Origin: Rhodopseudomonas sp. AAP120
Lineage (GTDB): Bacteria; Pseudomonadota; Alphaproteobacteria; Rhizobiales; Xanthobacteraceae
Assembly (NCBI RefSeq): GCF_001295845.1
Contig: NZ_LJIC01000107.1
Coordinates: 1 to 64,000, forward strand
DNA: 64,000 bases
Reading direction: 5' to 3'
Part shown: in pieces, positions 28,119-37,282 of the stretch
How positions within the stretch are numbered: position 1 is the stretch's first letter
Layout of the letters: each line of letters begins with the position of its first letter
Translations under genes and position numbers: made by a program
The notes under the pieces: model-generated
What the model saw: only the letters and a program-made list of their open reading frames with translations
Databases searched by the model: none
What the model was told of the DNA's origin: nothing

Positions 28119-28779
28119 ACCGATGATTCTCGAAGCCTTCATGCCGGATTTTTCCGGCTTTTCGTCGCCGGGCTGGGCGGCGCTGCTCTCCGGGCCGCGG
28201 GAGCGGACGGCGGCGAACTACGCGAAGCTGCATGAGGGAGACAATCGCCCGCTGGACCGCGATGACTATCTGAAGATCATCGATGAGGTAGGCGACCCCG
28301 CCCGACAGTGCGCGGAAATCGCCAAGTCGTTCTGCGACATCTTCGGCATTCATCTCGCGATCAAGCTCGGAATTCCGCACGGGCTCCGGTTCAGCCGCTA
28401 CGAAGCGGAGAGCGACCGTATCGTGGCGCTGGTGCCGCTCTTTACGGTCCGGAACATCCTCGATCGCTGCGAAGAGAAGCGGCACCGCTCGCTCGACGGC
28501 ATCGTACCGGCCGAGTTCGAGCCGCTCTGGCAGCTCGCGCCGGAATCCGGCGGGCTGAGCGAGGCGGCGTCCCGATGCCTGGCGCGACTGGATCGTGCCA
28601 CGCTCTGCACGGTCTTGCGGGCCTTCGCCAATCCCGGCGTCGAAAAGAAGGCGATCGCGGGGATCGCGGCCCGACGTGCCGAACTCGCGTTCTCGAACTC
28701 GATCGACTGGGAGAAATTCCGGGCCGCGGCGGCGCAGCGCCGGCGCGAGAAGTACCCGCGCGGAAATTCCCTGAACTGA
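28111..28779 (+). CDS. Tandem paralogue A, unknown function
   Basis: This 222-residue protein belongs with the next two large genes. Shared features are an N-terminal FMPDFSGFSSPGWAALL (paralogue B has FLPAFGGFYQTEWEELL), SFCDIFGIHLAIKLG then GLRFSRY near residue 70, a DRIVALVPLFTVRNIL strand, and a C-terminal IDWEKFRAAAAQRRREK. It is the most divergent of the three. No catalytic motif, signal peptide or membrane helix is visible. The ATG overlaps the stop of the preceding gene, so translation is probably coupled. Confidence 0.75.
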   Translation: MTEPMILEAFMPDFSGFSSPGWAALLSGPRERTAANYAKLHEGDNRPLDRDDYLKIIDEVGDPARQCAEIAKSFCDIFGIHLAIKLGIPHGLRFSRYEAESDRIVALVPLFTVRNILDRCEEKRHRSLDGIVPAEFEPLWQLAPESGGLSEAASRCLARLDRATLCTVLRAFANPGVEKKAIAGIAARRAELAFSNSIDWEKFRAAAAQRRREKYPRGNSLN

Positions 28780-28802
28780 CACCGACCGGACAAGGGCAAC
28801 AG

Positions 28803-29510
28803 GTGACCAAGAAAACGACGCTCGATACGTTTCTGCCGGCCTTCGGCGGCTTCTACCAGACGGAGTGGGAGGAGTTGCTGTCTTCCTCCGAACAGCTCTA
28901 CGCCACGCTGCTCGCGGCGTCGGAAATCGGAGATGCGGCGTTGGACGTCGATGATTTCGTCGAGATCCTGTCCGAAACGACCAGCGTCTCCCGTCACTGC
29001 GCGGGCCTGGCCGAAGCCTTCTGCGTGGGCTTCGAAAAGGATATTTCGAAGCAGTTGGGCTTCCGGCTGGGACTGAAGTTCTCGAAGCTCAAGAGCCCGC
29101 GCGAGTATGATTTCACGACCGACCGTATCCTCGCGACGATGCCCCTTCGCAGCGCCCGCAAGCTCTTCGAACTGAGCATGCAGGAGCGACATGAGAGACT
29201 CATCGAAGCGATCGAGGATTGGTTCACTCCCTACGACGGGTTCCTTCCCTACTACAGCAACGTGATCGACGACTGGATCGGGAAGCCCATCGATCGCTGG
29301 GACAAGATCGAGCTTTGCGTTCTTTTGGATGCATTCGTCGACCCGGAGATCGACGATCGGCTGTTCTCGGATATCGCCGAAGGCAAGGCCTGCTCGGCTT
29401 TCGAAGGCGCCGTCAACTGGAAGCGCTTCGAACAGAAGGTCGCCGCTCGCCGGCGCGAGAAGGCGAAGGAGTTCCTGAGCAACCTCGTGTTCGAGGGGGA
29501 GCCGTCATGA
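28803..29510 (+). CDS. Tandem paralogue B, unknown function
   Basis: The 235-residue protein starts at GTG (MTKKTTLDTFLPAFGGF). It shares with paralogue A the C-terminal pattern LCVLLDAFVDPEIDDRLFS then VNWKRFEQKVAARRREK. With paralogue C it shares GLKFSKL, DRILATMPLRSARKLFEL, ERHERLIEAIEDW, and YYSNVIDDWIGKPIDRWD. It looks like a soluble mostly helical protein. It lies 23 bases after A and ends with an ATGA overlap onto a 17-codon reading frame. Confidence 0.75.
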   Translation: MTKKTTLDTFLPAFGGFYQTEWEELLSSSEQLYATLLAASEIGDAALDVDDFVEILSETTSVSRHCAGLAEAFCVGFEKDISKQLGFRLGLKFSKLKSPREYDFTTDRILATMPLRSARKLFELSMQERHERLIEAIEDWFTPYDGFLPYYSNVIDDWIGKPIDRWDKIELCVLLDAFVDPEIDDRLFSDIAEGKACSAFEGAVNWKRFEQKVAARRREKAKEFLSNLVFEGEPS

Positions 29511-29560
29511 GCGCGACGTCGGAGCGCCACGTTCTTCCCGAGATGGCGCGGTTCGCATGA
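29507..29560 (+). CDS. 17-residue linker reading frame between paralogues B and C
   Basis: A short frame (MSATSERHVLPEMARFA) starts inside the stop of paralogue B (ATGA) and ends in an ATGA overlap with the start of paralogue C. The exact overlap at both ends suggests that it passes terminating ribosomes from B to C. It could be translated only for coupling, or be the remnant of a deleted gene. I see no homology. Confidence 0.4.
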   Translation: MSATSERHVLPEMARFA

Positions 29561-30270
29561 CGACGAATCTCGAACTGTTCCTGCCTGGCTTCGTCTATCG
29601 GGAGGGCACCCACTGGGAAGATCATCTGCCCACGTTCGTACGATACCATGCCGCGCGGCTCGCCGCCGGCCAAGCCCGGGTTGCTGACGTGGTCCCGCTC
29701 GAGATCGAGGTGTTGGTCGGACTGGTCGACAAACACCTCGACCGGCGCAAATACCCGATCGTCCACTCGCGTGCGTTCTGCTGGGCAGTCGGGGGCCGGC
29801 TGTCCGACCGGCTGGGCATGCCCGGAGGTCTGAAGTTCAAGCGGTTGCTGAATCGGCATACCTACGGTTACGAGGCCGACGTCATCGTCGCCTCGCGTCC
29901 GGTGGGAAGCGCCCGCGCTCTGGTCCAACTTAGCGCGGCGGACGGTCACGAAAAGCTCGCTCGAGCGATCCGGGATTTCGCCAAACCGCATCACGGCGTT
30001 CCCTCGCGGTACAGCGCGAACCACGTCGAGTGGCTGGCGAAGCCCCTCCGCGATTGGGACTGCAACGAGTTGAGCGTGCTCCTCGGTGCGTTCGTCGAGC
30101 TGAACATCGTCGGCTGTTCCGACGACGGCGAGATAGACGATTGGGCGTACGTCGCCTTCGAATATTCGTTGCGGGGCGGCCGTCTGTTGATCGACGTGCT
30201 GAAGCGCCTGCACGGGGTCAAACGCAACGAGGATCTCATGAAGCTGATGAAACTGCGGAGCAAGCCGTGA
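29557..30270 (+). CDS. Tandem paralogue C, unknown function
   Basis: The 237-residue protein (MTTNLELFLPGFVYREGTHW) is the third member of the family. Diagnostic shared positions are the FLPGF start, AFCWAVGGRLSDRLGMPGG followed by LKFKRL, PVGSARALVQL, GHEKLARAIRDF, then PSRYSANHVEWLAKPLRDWD and LSVLLGAFVELNI. Its C-terminus (VLKRLHGVKRNEDLMKLMKL) differs from A and B. The stop overlaps the next gene's GTG as GTGA. Function is unknown. Confidence 0.75.
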   Translation: MTTNLELFLPGFVYREGTHWEDHLPTFVRYHAARLAAGQARVADVVPLEIEVLVGLVDKHLDRRKYPIVHSRAFCWAVGGRLSDRLGMPGGLKFKRLLNRHTYGYEADVIVASRPVGSARALVQLSAADGHEKLARAIRDFAKPHHGVPSRYSANHVEWLAKPLRDWDCNELSVLLGAFVELNIVGCSDDGEIDDWAYVAFEYSLRGGRLLIDVLKRLHGVKRNEDLMKLMKLRSKP

Positions 30271-31061
30271 ACGATAGCCAGACCTACACCGCCTACATTC
30301 CCGTCAACCACATCGAGGACGACGACGTCGTGATCGCGCGGCACCTCTCCGCGACGGAAGCCATGAAGATCGCGTTTGGCTACCAGAACGCCTGGCGCGT
30401 CGATCTCGGCGAAGATGATTACGGTTCGTTCGTCCACTACACGTGGCGGGCTCACTCCAACAACAAAGACCCGATCGGCCTTCCCTATTGGCATGAAGAT
30501 CTTCACGCGACGGTCGTCCGTTCGGGGCAGCCCGAGCTGGACAAGATGCTCGGCATGAACATGATTGCTGCGCAGTTCCTGCGGTTCGGCGGTCGTTACT
30601 GGAAGGGCCGGGTCGAGAGCGACGAAGCCTTCGACAAGCGCCTCAAGCGCGTGGCGGAGAAGCGCGAGGTCCGGCGCATCGACAGGGAGATCGCCACCAA
30701 GCTCGTGGATGCCATTCTCGCGGACGGCTACACCATTACCTGCGACCTCCAGGAGGACGAACCGGAGTTCAAGCGCTCCACCGACCGCGACGGCATCCTC
30801 GACTACATGTGGCAGGTCGAGATCGTCGAGATGTCCGTGCACAAGGGAAAGTCGCGCGGCTGGCTTCGCCTGATCTTCGACGAGTCGGGCTGGGATCTCG
30901 TCCAGGACTACACCGTCGGCCTCGAGCATATCGTCGATCCGATCACGGAACCTTACCTGCCCTGGAATCAGCCGAACGCGAACGAGCTCGATCACGGCAT
31001 CCGCGTGATGACGCTGAACTCGCCCGACGACGTGCTCAAAATCGAGGAGATGCTGAAGTGA
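30267..31061 (+). CDS. Unknown protein sharing a domain with the first operon gene
   Basis: The 264-residue protein starts at GTG in a GTGA overlap with paralogue C. Its first 130 residues parallel the 125-residue protein at 27741, ending in YWKGRVESDEAFDKRLKR. The remaining half (ADGYTITCDLQEDEPEFKRS, then WLRLIFDESGWDLVQDYTVG) adds an acidic alpha/beta domain found only here. No membrane segment or known motif is present. The stop overlaps the next ATG by one base (TGATG). Confidence 0.75.
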   Translation: MNDSQTYTAYIPVNHIEDDDVVIARHLSATEAMKIAFGYQNAWRVDLGEDDYGSFVHYTWRAHSNNKDPIGLPYWHEDLHATVVRSGQPELDKMLGMNMIAAQFLRFGGRYWKGRVESDEAFDKRLKRVAEKREVRRIDREIATKLVDAILADGYTITCDLQEDEPEFKRSTDRDGILDYMWQVEIVEMSVHKGKSRGWLRLIFDESGWDLVQDYTVGLEHIVDPITEPYLPWNQPNANELDHGIRVMTLNSPDDVLKIEEMLK

Positions 31062-31354
31062 TGAAGCATGACAACCGCCCGCTCGAAGACGTGTTTCACG
31101 ACGAGATGGTGGAGGGCTGTCTGGACGGATTCAGACCGGACAATCCCGAACCATCGGCGAGTTGCTCGGCCAGCTACAGGCACGGTTTCGCCAACGGCCG
31201 GGACGATCTCGCCAGATCGCCCCGCTTGCGGGCGCAGGTGTTCCGTCTCCTGGCGGACCAGGCGATCAGGGACGACGTCCTCAAGGCGAAGGGAGCGGCG
31301 ATCGGCGCGAGCGGGACCGCGTCCCGCAGGCCGGGCAAACCCGTCCGAAACTAG
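31061..31354 (+). CDS. Small unknown protein, last gene of the operon
   Basis: This 97-residue protein starts at the ATG that overlaps the preceding stop by one base. It has an acidic N-terminal third (RPLEDVFHDEMVEGCLDGFR) and a basic, disordered-looking C-terminus (GASGTASRRPGKPVRN). YRHGFANGRDDLARSPRLRA is the only structured-looking core. The 220 bases that follow hold no gene I can support. Confidence 0.6.
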   Translation: MKHDNRPLEDVFHDEMVEGCLDGFRPDNPEPSASCSASYRHGFANGRDDLARSPRLRAQVFRLLADQAIRDDVLKAKGAAIGASGTASRRPGKPVRN

Positions 31355-31574
31355 ATTCGGCAGATCGTTGGATTTCCCTCCATTGTCCAGCCGCGCCACC
31401 TTTCGGCTTTCCATTTGGCGCCGCCCATTTGTTCTGCCCTGATCGAAAAGACGTCCGTTACGTAGTGCTTTCGTGTTCCTACGGGCTGTAGGCAGCGTCG
31501 GGGAAGGCCCGTTGATACGGCGGCGCGCGCACGGCGAAACGGCGCTTTCGGCCTGTCTTGTGCTATGTAGCGGC

Positions 31575-32483
31575 ATGAACTTGCCCCGCGATCACCACTT
31601 CATACCCGCCTTCTACCTGAAGCAATGGGCCGGCCCGGATGGCAAGCTCGTCGAATACACGCGGAAGGGCGGAAAGCTCATTTCGAAGTCGGTCGGGCCC
31701 GGTTCGACGGGCTATGAGCGCGATCTTTATTCTTTTCCCGAGCTGCCTTCCGACGCCGCACAATTCATAGAGCAGGTCTTCTTCCAGTATGCCGACCAGA
31801 AGGCATCGGACGCCCTCGATAAACACCTCGGCGTCAAGTCCCTGCCCTGGACGAGCGAATTGGTCAGCGCATGGTCGCGTTTCATCGTCGCGATACATCT
31901 TCGCCATCCCGACGCGATGCCGGAGCTGCGCACTGCGGCAGCCGCGATCTGGACCGCCGGCGGTCTTGATTGCCAGGCCCGCTATGACGCCACGCGGAAG
32001 CAGACAGACCCTCCGAGCTTTGATGAATATCTCGCGGTACGCGATCCGCTTGCGCCGGTAAAGGTGCGCGTCAATATGATCATCAAGGCGCTCGACAATG
32101 AAGAGGTTGGTGCCCACATAAATCAGATGAAGCATGCGGTTATCGACGTCTCCGCCGCACCATATCGGCTGCTCACGTCCGACCGGCCCGTCGAGCTCTT
32201 CAACATCAAAGAGACGAACGGAATTCTTTCCATCCCGATAAGTCCAACCAAGGTTTTTGTGGCCGCAAACGACGACGCCACCTTCGAGAAGCTGCGCCGC
32301 GCCGCCCCCGAACGACTGGTCTGCGACATCAACACCTTCGTCGCAACCCGTGCCCGACGGTTCGTCTGGGCGCAGGACAAGTCTCAGGAGCGCTTCATCG
32401 ATAACCGGATATCGACGAAGATGGAGCCGACGCCTCTATTTCCGAACATCGCCCACTATGTGTCAATCGGCGCGCAAATTTGA
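31575..32483 (+). CDS. DUF4238 protein, C-terminus altered by IS21 insertion
   Basis: The 302-residue protein starts [20 protein letters not shown], the signature of the DUF4238 family (HHxxPxFYLxxW), and continues with [16 protein letters not shown] and [10 protein letters not shown]. The family's function is not established. The IS21 left end begins at 32461, so the last codons (SIGAQI and stop) come from the insertion sequence and the native C-terminus has been replaced. How much was lost is unclear. Confidence 0.8.
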   Translation: MNLPRDHHFIPAFYLKQWAGPDGKLVEYTRKGGKLISKSVGPGSTGYERDLYSFPELPSDAAQFIEQVFFQYADQKASDALDKHLGVKSLPWTSELVSAWSRFIVAIHLRHPDAMPELRTAAAAIWTAGGLDCQARYDATRKQTDPPSFDEYLAVRDPLAPVKVRVNMIIKALDNEEVGAHINQMKHAVIDVSAAPYRLLTSDRPVELFNIKETNGILSIPISPTKVFVAANDDATFEKLRRAAPERLVCDINTFVATRARRFVWAQDKSQERFIDNRISTKMEPTPLFPNIAHYVSIGAQI

Positions 32484-33326
32484 CCCCGTATCGGCGTCCA
32501 ATTTTGACCCCCTTGAGCGACGGGTTTGGGCGGTAGCGCTCGCCGCGTCGGAGCTGGTCGGGGTTGTGGAGACGTGGCGAGCGCGGGCGGTGTGATCGTC
32601 GTCTCGGCTTTTGAACCGCCAACTGTCGTTACCGGTTTCGACGATGTCACAGTGGTGGGTCAGCCGATCGAGCAATGCGGTCGTCATTTTGGCGTCGCCG
32701 AACACGCTGGGCCACTCGCCGAACGCCAGGTTGGTGGTGACGATAATCGAGGTGCGCTCGTAGAGGCGACTGATCAGGTGGAACAGGAGCTGGCCGCCGG
32801 CCTGGGCGAACGGCAGATAGCCCAGTTCGTCGAGGACAACGAAGTCCATCCGGGTCAAGTGCTCTGCGATCTGCCCCTGCTTGCCGTTGCGAGCTTCGGT
32901 CTCGAGCCGATTGACGAGATCGACCACGTTGTAGAACCGGGCTCGGGCGCCGGCCCGGATGCAGTTCCGGGCGATGGCGATGGCCAGATGGGTCTTGCCG
33001 GTGCCGGTGCCGCCGATCAGCACGACGTTGCGTTGCTGGGCGATGAACCCGCCGCCCGCCAGGTCCTTGACCAGGGTCTGGTTGATCGGGGTCCCTTCGA
33101 ACTGGAAGTCGTCTATGTCCTTGGCGAGCGGCAGTTTAGCGATGGTGAGTTGGTATTTGATCGAGCGCGCGTGCTTCTCGTTGATCTCGGCACTGAGCAA
33201 GTCGCCGACGATGCGCTGAGGTTCGTGTTGGCGCTTGACCGCGGTGGCCATGATCTCGTCGAAGGCGGCCTTCATGCCGTACAGCTTGAGTTCGCCCATC
33301 AAGTCGAAGAGTTGAGTGCGTTCCAT
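32463..33326 (-). CDS. istB: IS21 helper ATPase IstB
   Basis: The 287-residue AAA+ protein helps the IstA transposase choose targets. It has the Walker A motif [15 protein letters not shown] near residue 100, the Walker [13 protein letters not shown] near residue 162 and an N-terminal IstB helical domain ([20 protein letters not shown]). Its ATG overlaps the istA stop (ATGA). The C-terminal 45 residues run into the IS end and may not be needed. Confidence 0.93.
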   Translation of the reverse strand: MERTQLFDLMGELKLYGMKAAFDEIMATAVKRQHEPQRIVGDLLSAEINEKHARSIKYQLTIAKLPLAKDIDDFQFEGTPINQTLVKDLAGGGFIAQQRNVVLIGGTGTGKTHLAIAIARNCIRAGARARFYNVVDLVNRLETEARNGKQGQIAEHLTRMDFVVLDELGYLPFAQAGGQLLFHLISRLYERTSIIVTTNLAFGEWPSVFGDAKMTTALLDRLTHHCDIVETGNDSWRFKSRDDDHTARARHVSTTPTSSDAASATAQTRRSRGSKLDADTGSNLRAD

Positions 33327-34825
33327 CAGACCATCCTCCGGAGGTTGTCGTAGCGGGCACAATCGGCGATGGGCGCGTAACGCAGCGCCAGCGCCGCGGG
33401 GGTGAGGATGTTGGCCGGCGGCGCTGGATCGCGCCGGCGAGCGAGGATGTTGAGGATGACGTCGGCGGAATGGACGCCGTGCGCGATCGCCTCGACACAG
33501 GCGGCTTCGACCGCCGCCAGGCCATCGGTCAGCACCGCATTGAGGATATCGACCATCTGCCGGTTGCCGTCGGCAACACCGGCAAGCTTGCGCCTGACGC
33601 GTTCCATCGCTGCCGGTAGCACCCAATCCTTGAACGGCGCGCCGTTGCGCAAGGCGCCCGGCTTGCGCGCCAGCACGGGAACGTAATGCCAGGGATCGTA
33701 GGTGGTCTCGCCGCGACCGAACGAGCGAGGATGTTCGGCAACGACGCGGCCGTCCTGGCGGATGACGATGCGGTCGGCATAAGCATGCACCTCGACCGGT
33801 CGACCGACCGCGCTGGCGGCGACCGAGTATTTGTTGTTGTCGAAGCGCACCAGGCAGGTCTTCGAGACCGAGGTCGGCACCGCGTGGAATCCATCGAACC
33901 GGCCGGCATAGGGAACGAGCTTTGGTCGCTCGGCTTCGAACACCTCCCAGATCGTCTGCTCGGTCAGCTCTGGGTGGCGATGGGCTTTGGCGTAGGCGAT
34001 GCATTTGTCCGTGAGCCAGGCGTTCAACTCGTCGTAGCTCCTGAAACGCAGCCGCGGCGTGAAGAATCGCTCACGCACCAGGCCGACCTGGTTCTCGACC
34101 TGACCCTTCTCCCAGCCAGACGCCGGCGTGCATGCGACCGGCTCGATCAGGTAGTGGCTGCACATCTGCATGAAGCGGCGATTATAGAGACGGTCCTTGC
34201 CGACGAAGATCGTCTCCACCGCCGTCTTCATGTTGTCGTAGATGCCGCGTCCGCAGGTTCCCTTGAACAAGGCGAACGCCCGGTCATGAGCGTCGAACAC
34301 CATCTCCTGGGTCTCGCGCGGATAGGCCCGCACGAACAACATCCGGCTGTGGCAGAGCCGGACGTGGGCGACCTTCACGATCGTCGTCACCCCGCCAAAC
34401 AGGACGATCTCGTGGCTCCAGTCGAACTGGTAGGCTTCTCCCGGCGCGAAGCTCAGCGGTACGTAAGCTGCGGCCGTCGCCTGGCCGCGCTCCTTGGCCC
34501 AGCGCCGGGCGAAGCGGCGCACGGCATCGTAGCCGCCGTCATAACCGCGCCCGCGCAGTTCCTCGAAGATCCGGATCAACGTCAACTGCTCGCGAGCTGC
34601 CTTGGTGGCGTTCGTCGAGAGCAGTTCATCCAGCTCGGCCGTCCACCGCCCAAGCTTCGGTCGCGGCTGAACTTCGCGCTCATACTCGAATGACGTCTCA
34701 CCGGAACGCAGCACTTTGCGGACCGTGTTCCGCGACACCTTCAGGTCCCGGACGATCTCCTTGATCGTCTTGCCCTTGAGAAAATGCTCACGCCGAATCC
34801 GAGCGACCGTCTCCACTGTCAGCAT
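33326..34825 (-). CDS. istA: IS21 transposase IstA
   Basis: The 499-residue DDE transposase has an N-terminal helix-turn-helix ([20 protein letters not shown]), an integrase core with the acidic residues in [18 protein letters not shown] and [12 protein letters not shown], and a C-terminal Mu-type beta-barrel region. The frame is intact, so the element may still be active. Confidence 0.93.
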   Translation of the reverse strand: MLTVETVARIRREHFLKGKTIKEIVRDLKVSRNTVRKVLRSGETSFEYEREVQPRPKLGRWTAELDELLSTNATKAAREQLTLIRIFEELRGRGYDGGYDAVRRFARRWAKERGQATAAAYVPLSFAPGEAYQFDWSHEIVLFGGVTTIVKVAHVRLCHSRMLFVRAYPRETQEMVFDAHDRAFALFKGTCGRGIYDNMKTAVETIFVGKDRLYNRRFMQMCSHYLIEPVACTPASGWEKGQVENQVGLVRERFFTPRLRFRSYDELNAWLTDKCIAYAKAHRHPELTEQTIWEVFEAERPKLVPYAGRFDGFHAVPTSVSKTCLVRFDNNKYSVAASAVGRPVEVHAYADRIVIRQDGRVVAEHPRSFGRGETTYDPWHYVPVLARKPGALRNGAPFKDWVLPAAMERVRRKLAGVADGNRQMVDILNAVLTDGLAAVEAACVEAIAHGVHSADVILNILARRRDPAPPANILTPAALALRYAPIADCARYDNLRRMV

Positions 34826-34933
34826 TCCTCCACCACCCGCTTCGAGCCAAAGCGGGTAGCGTGGAATGGGAGGGGGTCAATTTTGGACGCCGATCCCCCG
34901 GCTCAGGGGGTCAAAATTGCACGCCGAAACACA

Positions 34934-35003
34934 GTCCTGATTGAAGCGCCGCGTCGATCTATGGGAGATCGAACAAGGGCAAATCAACACCATGCTCGAG
35001 TTG
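34934..35003 (+). pseudogene. 3' remnant of an unidentified gene cut by the IS21 element
   Basis: Immediately outside the IS right end, one plus-strand frame reads LKRRVDLWEIEQGQINTMLE and ends at a TAG. It has the look of a protein C-terminus but no start. It is too short to identify. It does not continue the DUF4238 frame. Confidence 0.35.
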
Positions 35004-35076
35004 GACTAGGCGCACGCCGGCATCCCATGGGCCCCTGTCGACACAACGGCCGCACTCATCCGATCGTCGTTGACGA

Positions 35077-36906
35077 TCACTGAACGTTCAAGACCAGCAT
35101 CAACCCGCCGCCCCCTTCTTGCTCGACATTGTTGTTCGAGGTGTGATGGGGAATATGACAATGCACCAACCACTTCCCGCTCCTGCGGGCGGTCCAAACC
35201 ACGTCGTATCTTTGCCCCGGACCGACGTTGACAGTGTCGGCCTGGTAGCGGGCGCCTTCGGTAAGAGTAACCCCATCCACTGCCACGACTTCGAAGGGGC
35301 CACCGTGTACGTGCATCGGATGAACGAAGTTGTTGTTGGTCCCGATGAAGCGCAACTTTATCGTCTGCCCAACCTTCATCTGCACCGTGTCGGTCGCCGG
35401 GAAAGCCTTACCGTTGATCGTGAAGTAGTTGGGTAGCTCTCCTTCCATCAGCATCGCTGGATAAGTGAGCCATTCCCGTTTCAGCCACTCCTGAAGTTGG
35501 ATCGTATACTCAAGGTCCGCTTTGACCTCCGACGACGGATCTTTCGGATGAACGATAAGCGCGCCATATAATCCGAGGGCCTGCTGCCGATCGGGGTGGT
35601 CATGACTATGATAGAAATACGTCCCGTGCTGCCCTACGGTGAACTCGTAGCTATATGATCCGCCCCGTGGCACCGGAGGTTGCGTGATCTTCGCCGGGCC
35701 ATCCATCTCATTCGGCACGATCAATCCATGCCAATGCACTGTCGTACTCTCCGGCAGCTCGTTGCGGAAGTTGATCCTCACGTGGTCGCCCTCCGTGAGC
35801 TCCAGCCGAGGCCCGGGTATCTGGCGGTTGTAGGCATAAGCCTGCACCGCGACGTCGGGCAGGATGTTCCAGCGGATCACGGAAGCCTCGATATCGAACA
35901 CCTTGACGCCGTTCTCCAGCCGCGGCTGCAGCACCTGGTCGCCGCGGGCCGTCTTCGGCGCCTCGTATCTCACCTGCCGAGGCTTCACCGCCGCCATTTC
36001 GCGCATGGCGGCGGCCGGCAGTTCGAACGTATTGATCATGCCGGGCGGCATTATCGCGCCGTCCACGTCGCGAGCGCTCAGGTTCAGATTCACGAAAAAG
36101 CCGGGCCATACCATTCCGGTTATGAGTAGCAATCCAGTGACCCCTGCCAAGGCTGCAAGTTGCGGCCCGGTCGCCTCGCTCTTCATTCCCTTTCCGCCGC
36201 CATGATCTCCTTGCCGGTTATCGCCTTCGTCGTGTTCGCTGGATCTTTCAGTCATGAGGCCGTGCTTGATGCCGGCGCGCACCATCCAAACGTTGAAGGG
36301 ATAGGCTGTCGTGAATCCCACGATCACACCGAGCGACATTACGCCCCAGAACGTCAGTTCGAGCGGGTCCATGGCGCGCATATCACGCCCCATCATCAGG
36401 AAGCTCATCGTCGGGGCCATTCCGGCCATCATCGCGTTCATGCTGATGAATTCGGGCATGAAGCTCATCTTTACGTTCTGCCAGTACGAGCCGCCCATCA
36501 TTCGCTTCATGAACAGAGACTGGAAGATGAAGAGCCCGAATGAGAATCCGGCCAGATACTCAACGATCAAGTCGATCCACATCGGCAATCCGAGCAACGC
36601 GGTCGTTACCGCGGCCAAAATGATGCCGGTCGCGTCTCCGGCGACGCAATGAATGGTGCTGCCGACACCTTGCTTCCAAAGCGGCGAAGTGAACCGTTCG
36701 TGTTCTCCGGGGCGAGGCTCCTTGTCTGCAAGCACGTAGAGCAAGAGTCCGAACGGCCCCATATAGAGCGTTATCAAGATAAACGCCCATTTCATCACTG
36801 TGGGCTCGGGATTCCCCGCAAACTGATCGTAGCCGACGTAAACCGTCGAAATTAGCGCTATGGCAAACCAGCCAAGCAGAAAATAATCATAGGGAAGGGC
36901 GATCAC
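35077..36906 (-). CDS. DUF4396-multicopper oxidase fusion protein
   Basis: The 609-residue protein joins a membrane domain to a copper oxidase. Residues 1-200 hold about five helices in a DUF4396 layout (FMKRMMGGSYWQNVKMSFMP, then FISMNAMMAGM), rich in Met. A His/Asp/Gly linker (about 215-245) and another helix follow. From about residue 275 comes a cupredoxin-type oxidase with all copper-ligand motifs: TVHWHG (near 389), YHSHDH (near 433), HPMHVHG (near 532) and HCHIPHH (near 583). I chose the GTG at 36906 because GGAGGA lies just before it. Such oxidases can oxidise Cu(I) outside the cytoplasm. The neighbourhood supports a copper-resistance role. Confidence 0.85.
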   Translation of the reverse strand: MIALPYDYFLLGWFAIALISTVYVGYDQFAGNPEPTVMKWAFILITLYMGPFGLLLYVLADKEPRPGEHERFTSPLWKQGVGSTIHCVAGDATGIILAAVTTALLGLPMWIDLIVEYLAGFSFGLFIFQSLFMKRMMGGSYWQNVKMSFMPEFISMNAMMAGMAPTMSFLMMGRDMRAMDPLELTFWGVMSLGVIVGFTTAYPFNVWMVRAGIKHGLMTERSSEHDEGDNRQGDHGGGKGMKSEATGPQLAALAGVTGLLLITGMVWPGFFVNLNLSARDVDGAIMPPGMINTFELPAAAMREMAAVKPRQVRYEAPKTARGDQVLQPRLENGVKVFDIEASVIRWNILPDVAVQAYAYNRQIPGPRLELTEGDHVRINFRNELPESTTVHWHGLIVPNEMDGPAKITQPPVPRGGSYSYEFTVGQHGTYFYHSHDHPDRQQALGLYGALIVHPKDPSSEVKADLEYTIQLQEWLKREWLTYPAMLMEGELPNYFTINGKAFPATDTVQMKVGQTIKLRFIGTNNNFVHPMHVHGGPFEVVAVDGVTLTEGARYQADTVNVGPGQRYDVVWTARRSGKWLVHCHIPHHTSNNNVEQEGGGGLMLVLNVQ

Positions 36907-37066
36907 GGCTCCTCCGATGCATTGTCCGTCACGCAACCGCCGCTTAAGTTCTTCGTTCCATTTCCCAACGCGGTCCCGACGTGAGAAAAATGTTGGCAAT
37001 CGCTGTAATATTTGCGACTCGAGAGCGTCGCTGGCGCGCTGATCCGCTCAGCATGGATCTGCGAAC

Positions 37067-37280
37067 ATGATGGGGGCGATGCCGCAGCCGGACCTGACCT
37101 ATCTCTTGCGCGCGCTGGTGGAACGATGGCGCCAGGATCCTGGATCGACCTACCGTACTTGGTTTTCTGTGGGACGAGCGACTGAAGAACTTCAGGTCAA
37201 TCCGGCGCGGCATCGCTCAGGTCGTCGAAGAGATCGAGGCCGGAAGGTTCGGCAATGTCTACAAAAGCTCCTCCCTCGAA
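37067..37280 (+). pseudogene. Frameshifted fragment of an unidentified protein
   Basis: Coding character is visible in two frames. The first reads [20 protein letters not shown] and the second, after an extra T near 37160, reads [20 protein letters not shown] then [18 protein letters not shown]. Together they look like the N-terminal part of one protein broken by a frameshift. I do not recognise the family. Confidence 0.5.
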
Positions 37281-37282
37281 AC

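Larger units (their letters stand above)
32461..34933 (-). mobile_element. IS21-family insertion sequence, 2473 bp
   Basis: The element is bounded by related ends: TGTCAATCGGCGCGCAAATT at 32461 and the complement of TGTGTTTCGGCGTGCAATTT at 34933. Each continues into TTGACCCC, and a second internal copy of the TTTTGACCCCC motif lies near each end, as in the multiple-repeat termini of IS21. It carries overlapping istA and istB. I see no short target duplication at the outer flanks, and different gene remnants lie on each side, so the insertion was accompanied or followed by a deletion. Confidence 0.9.
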
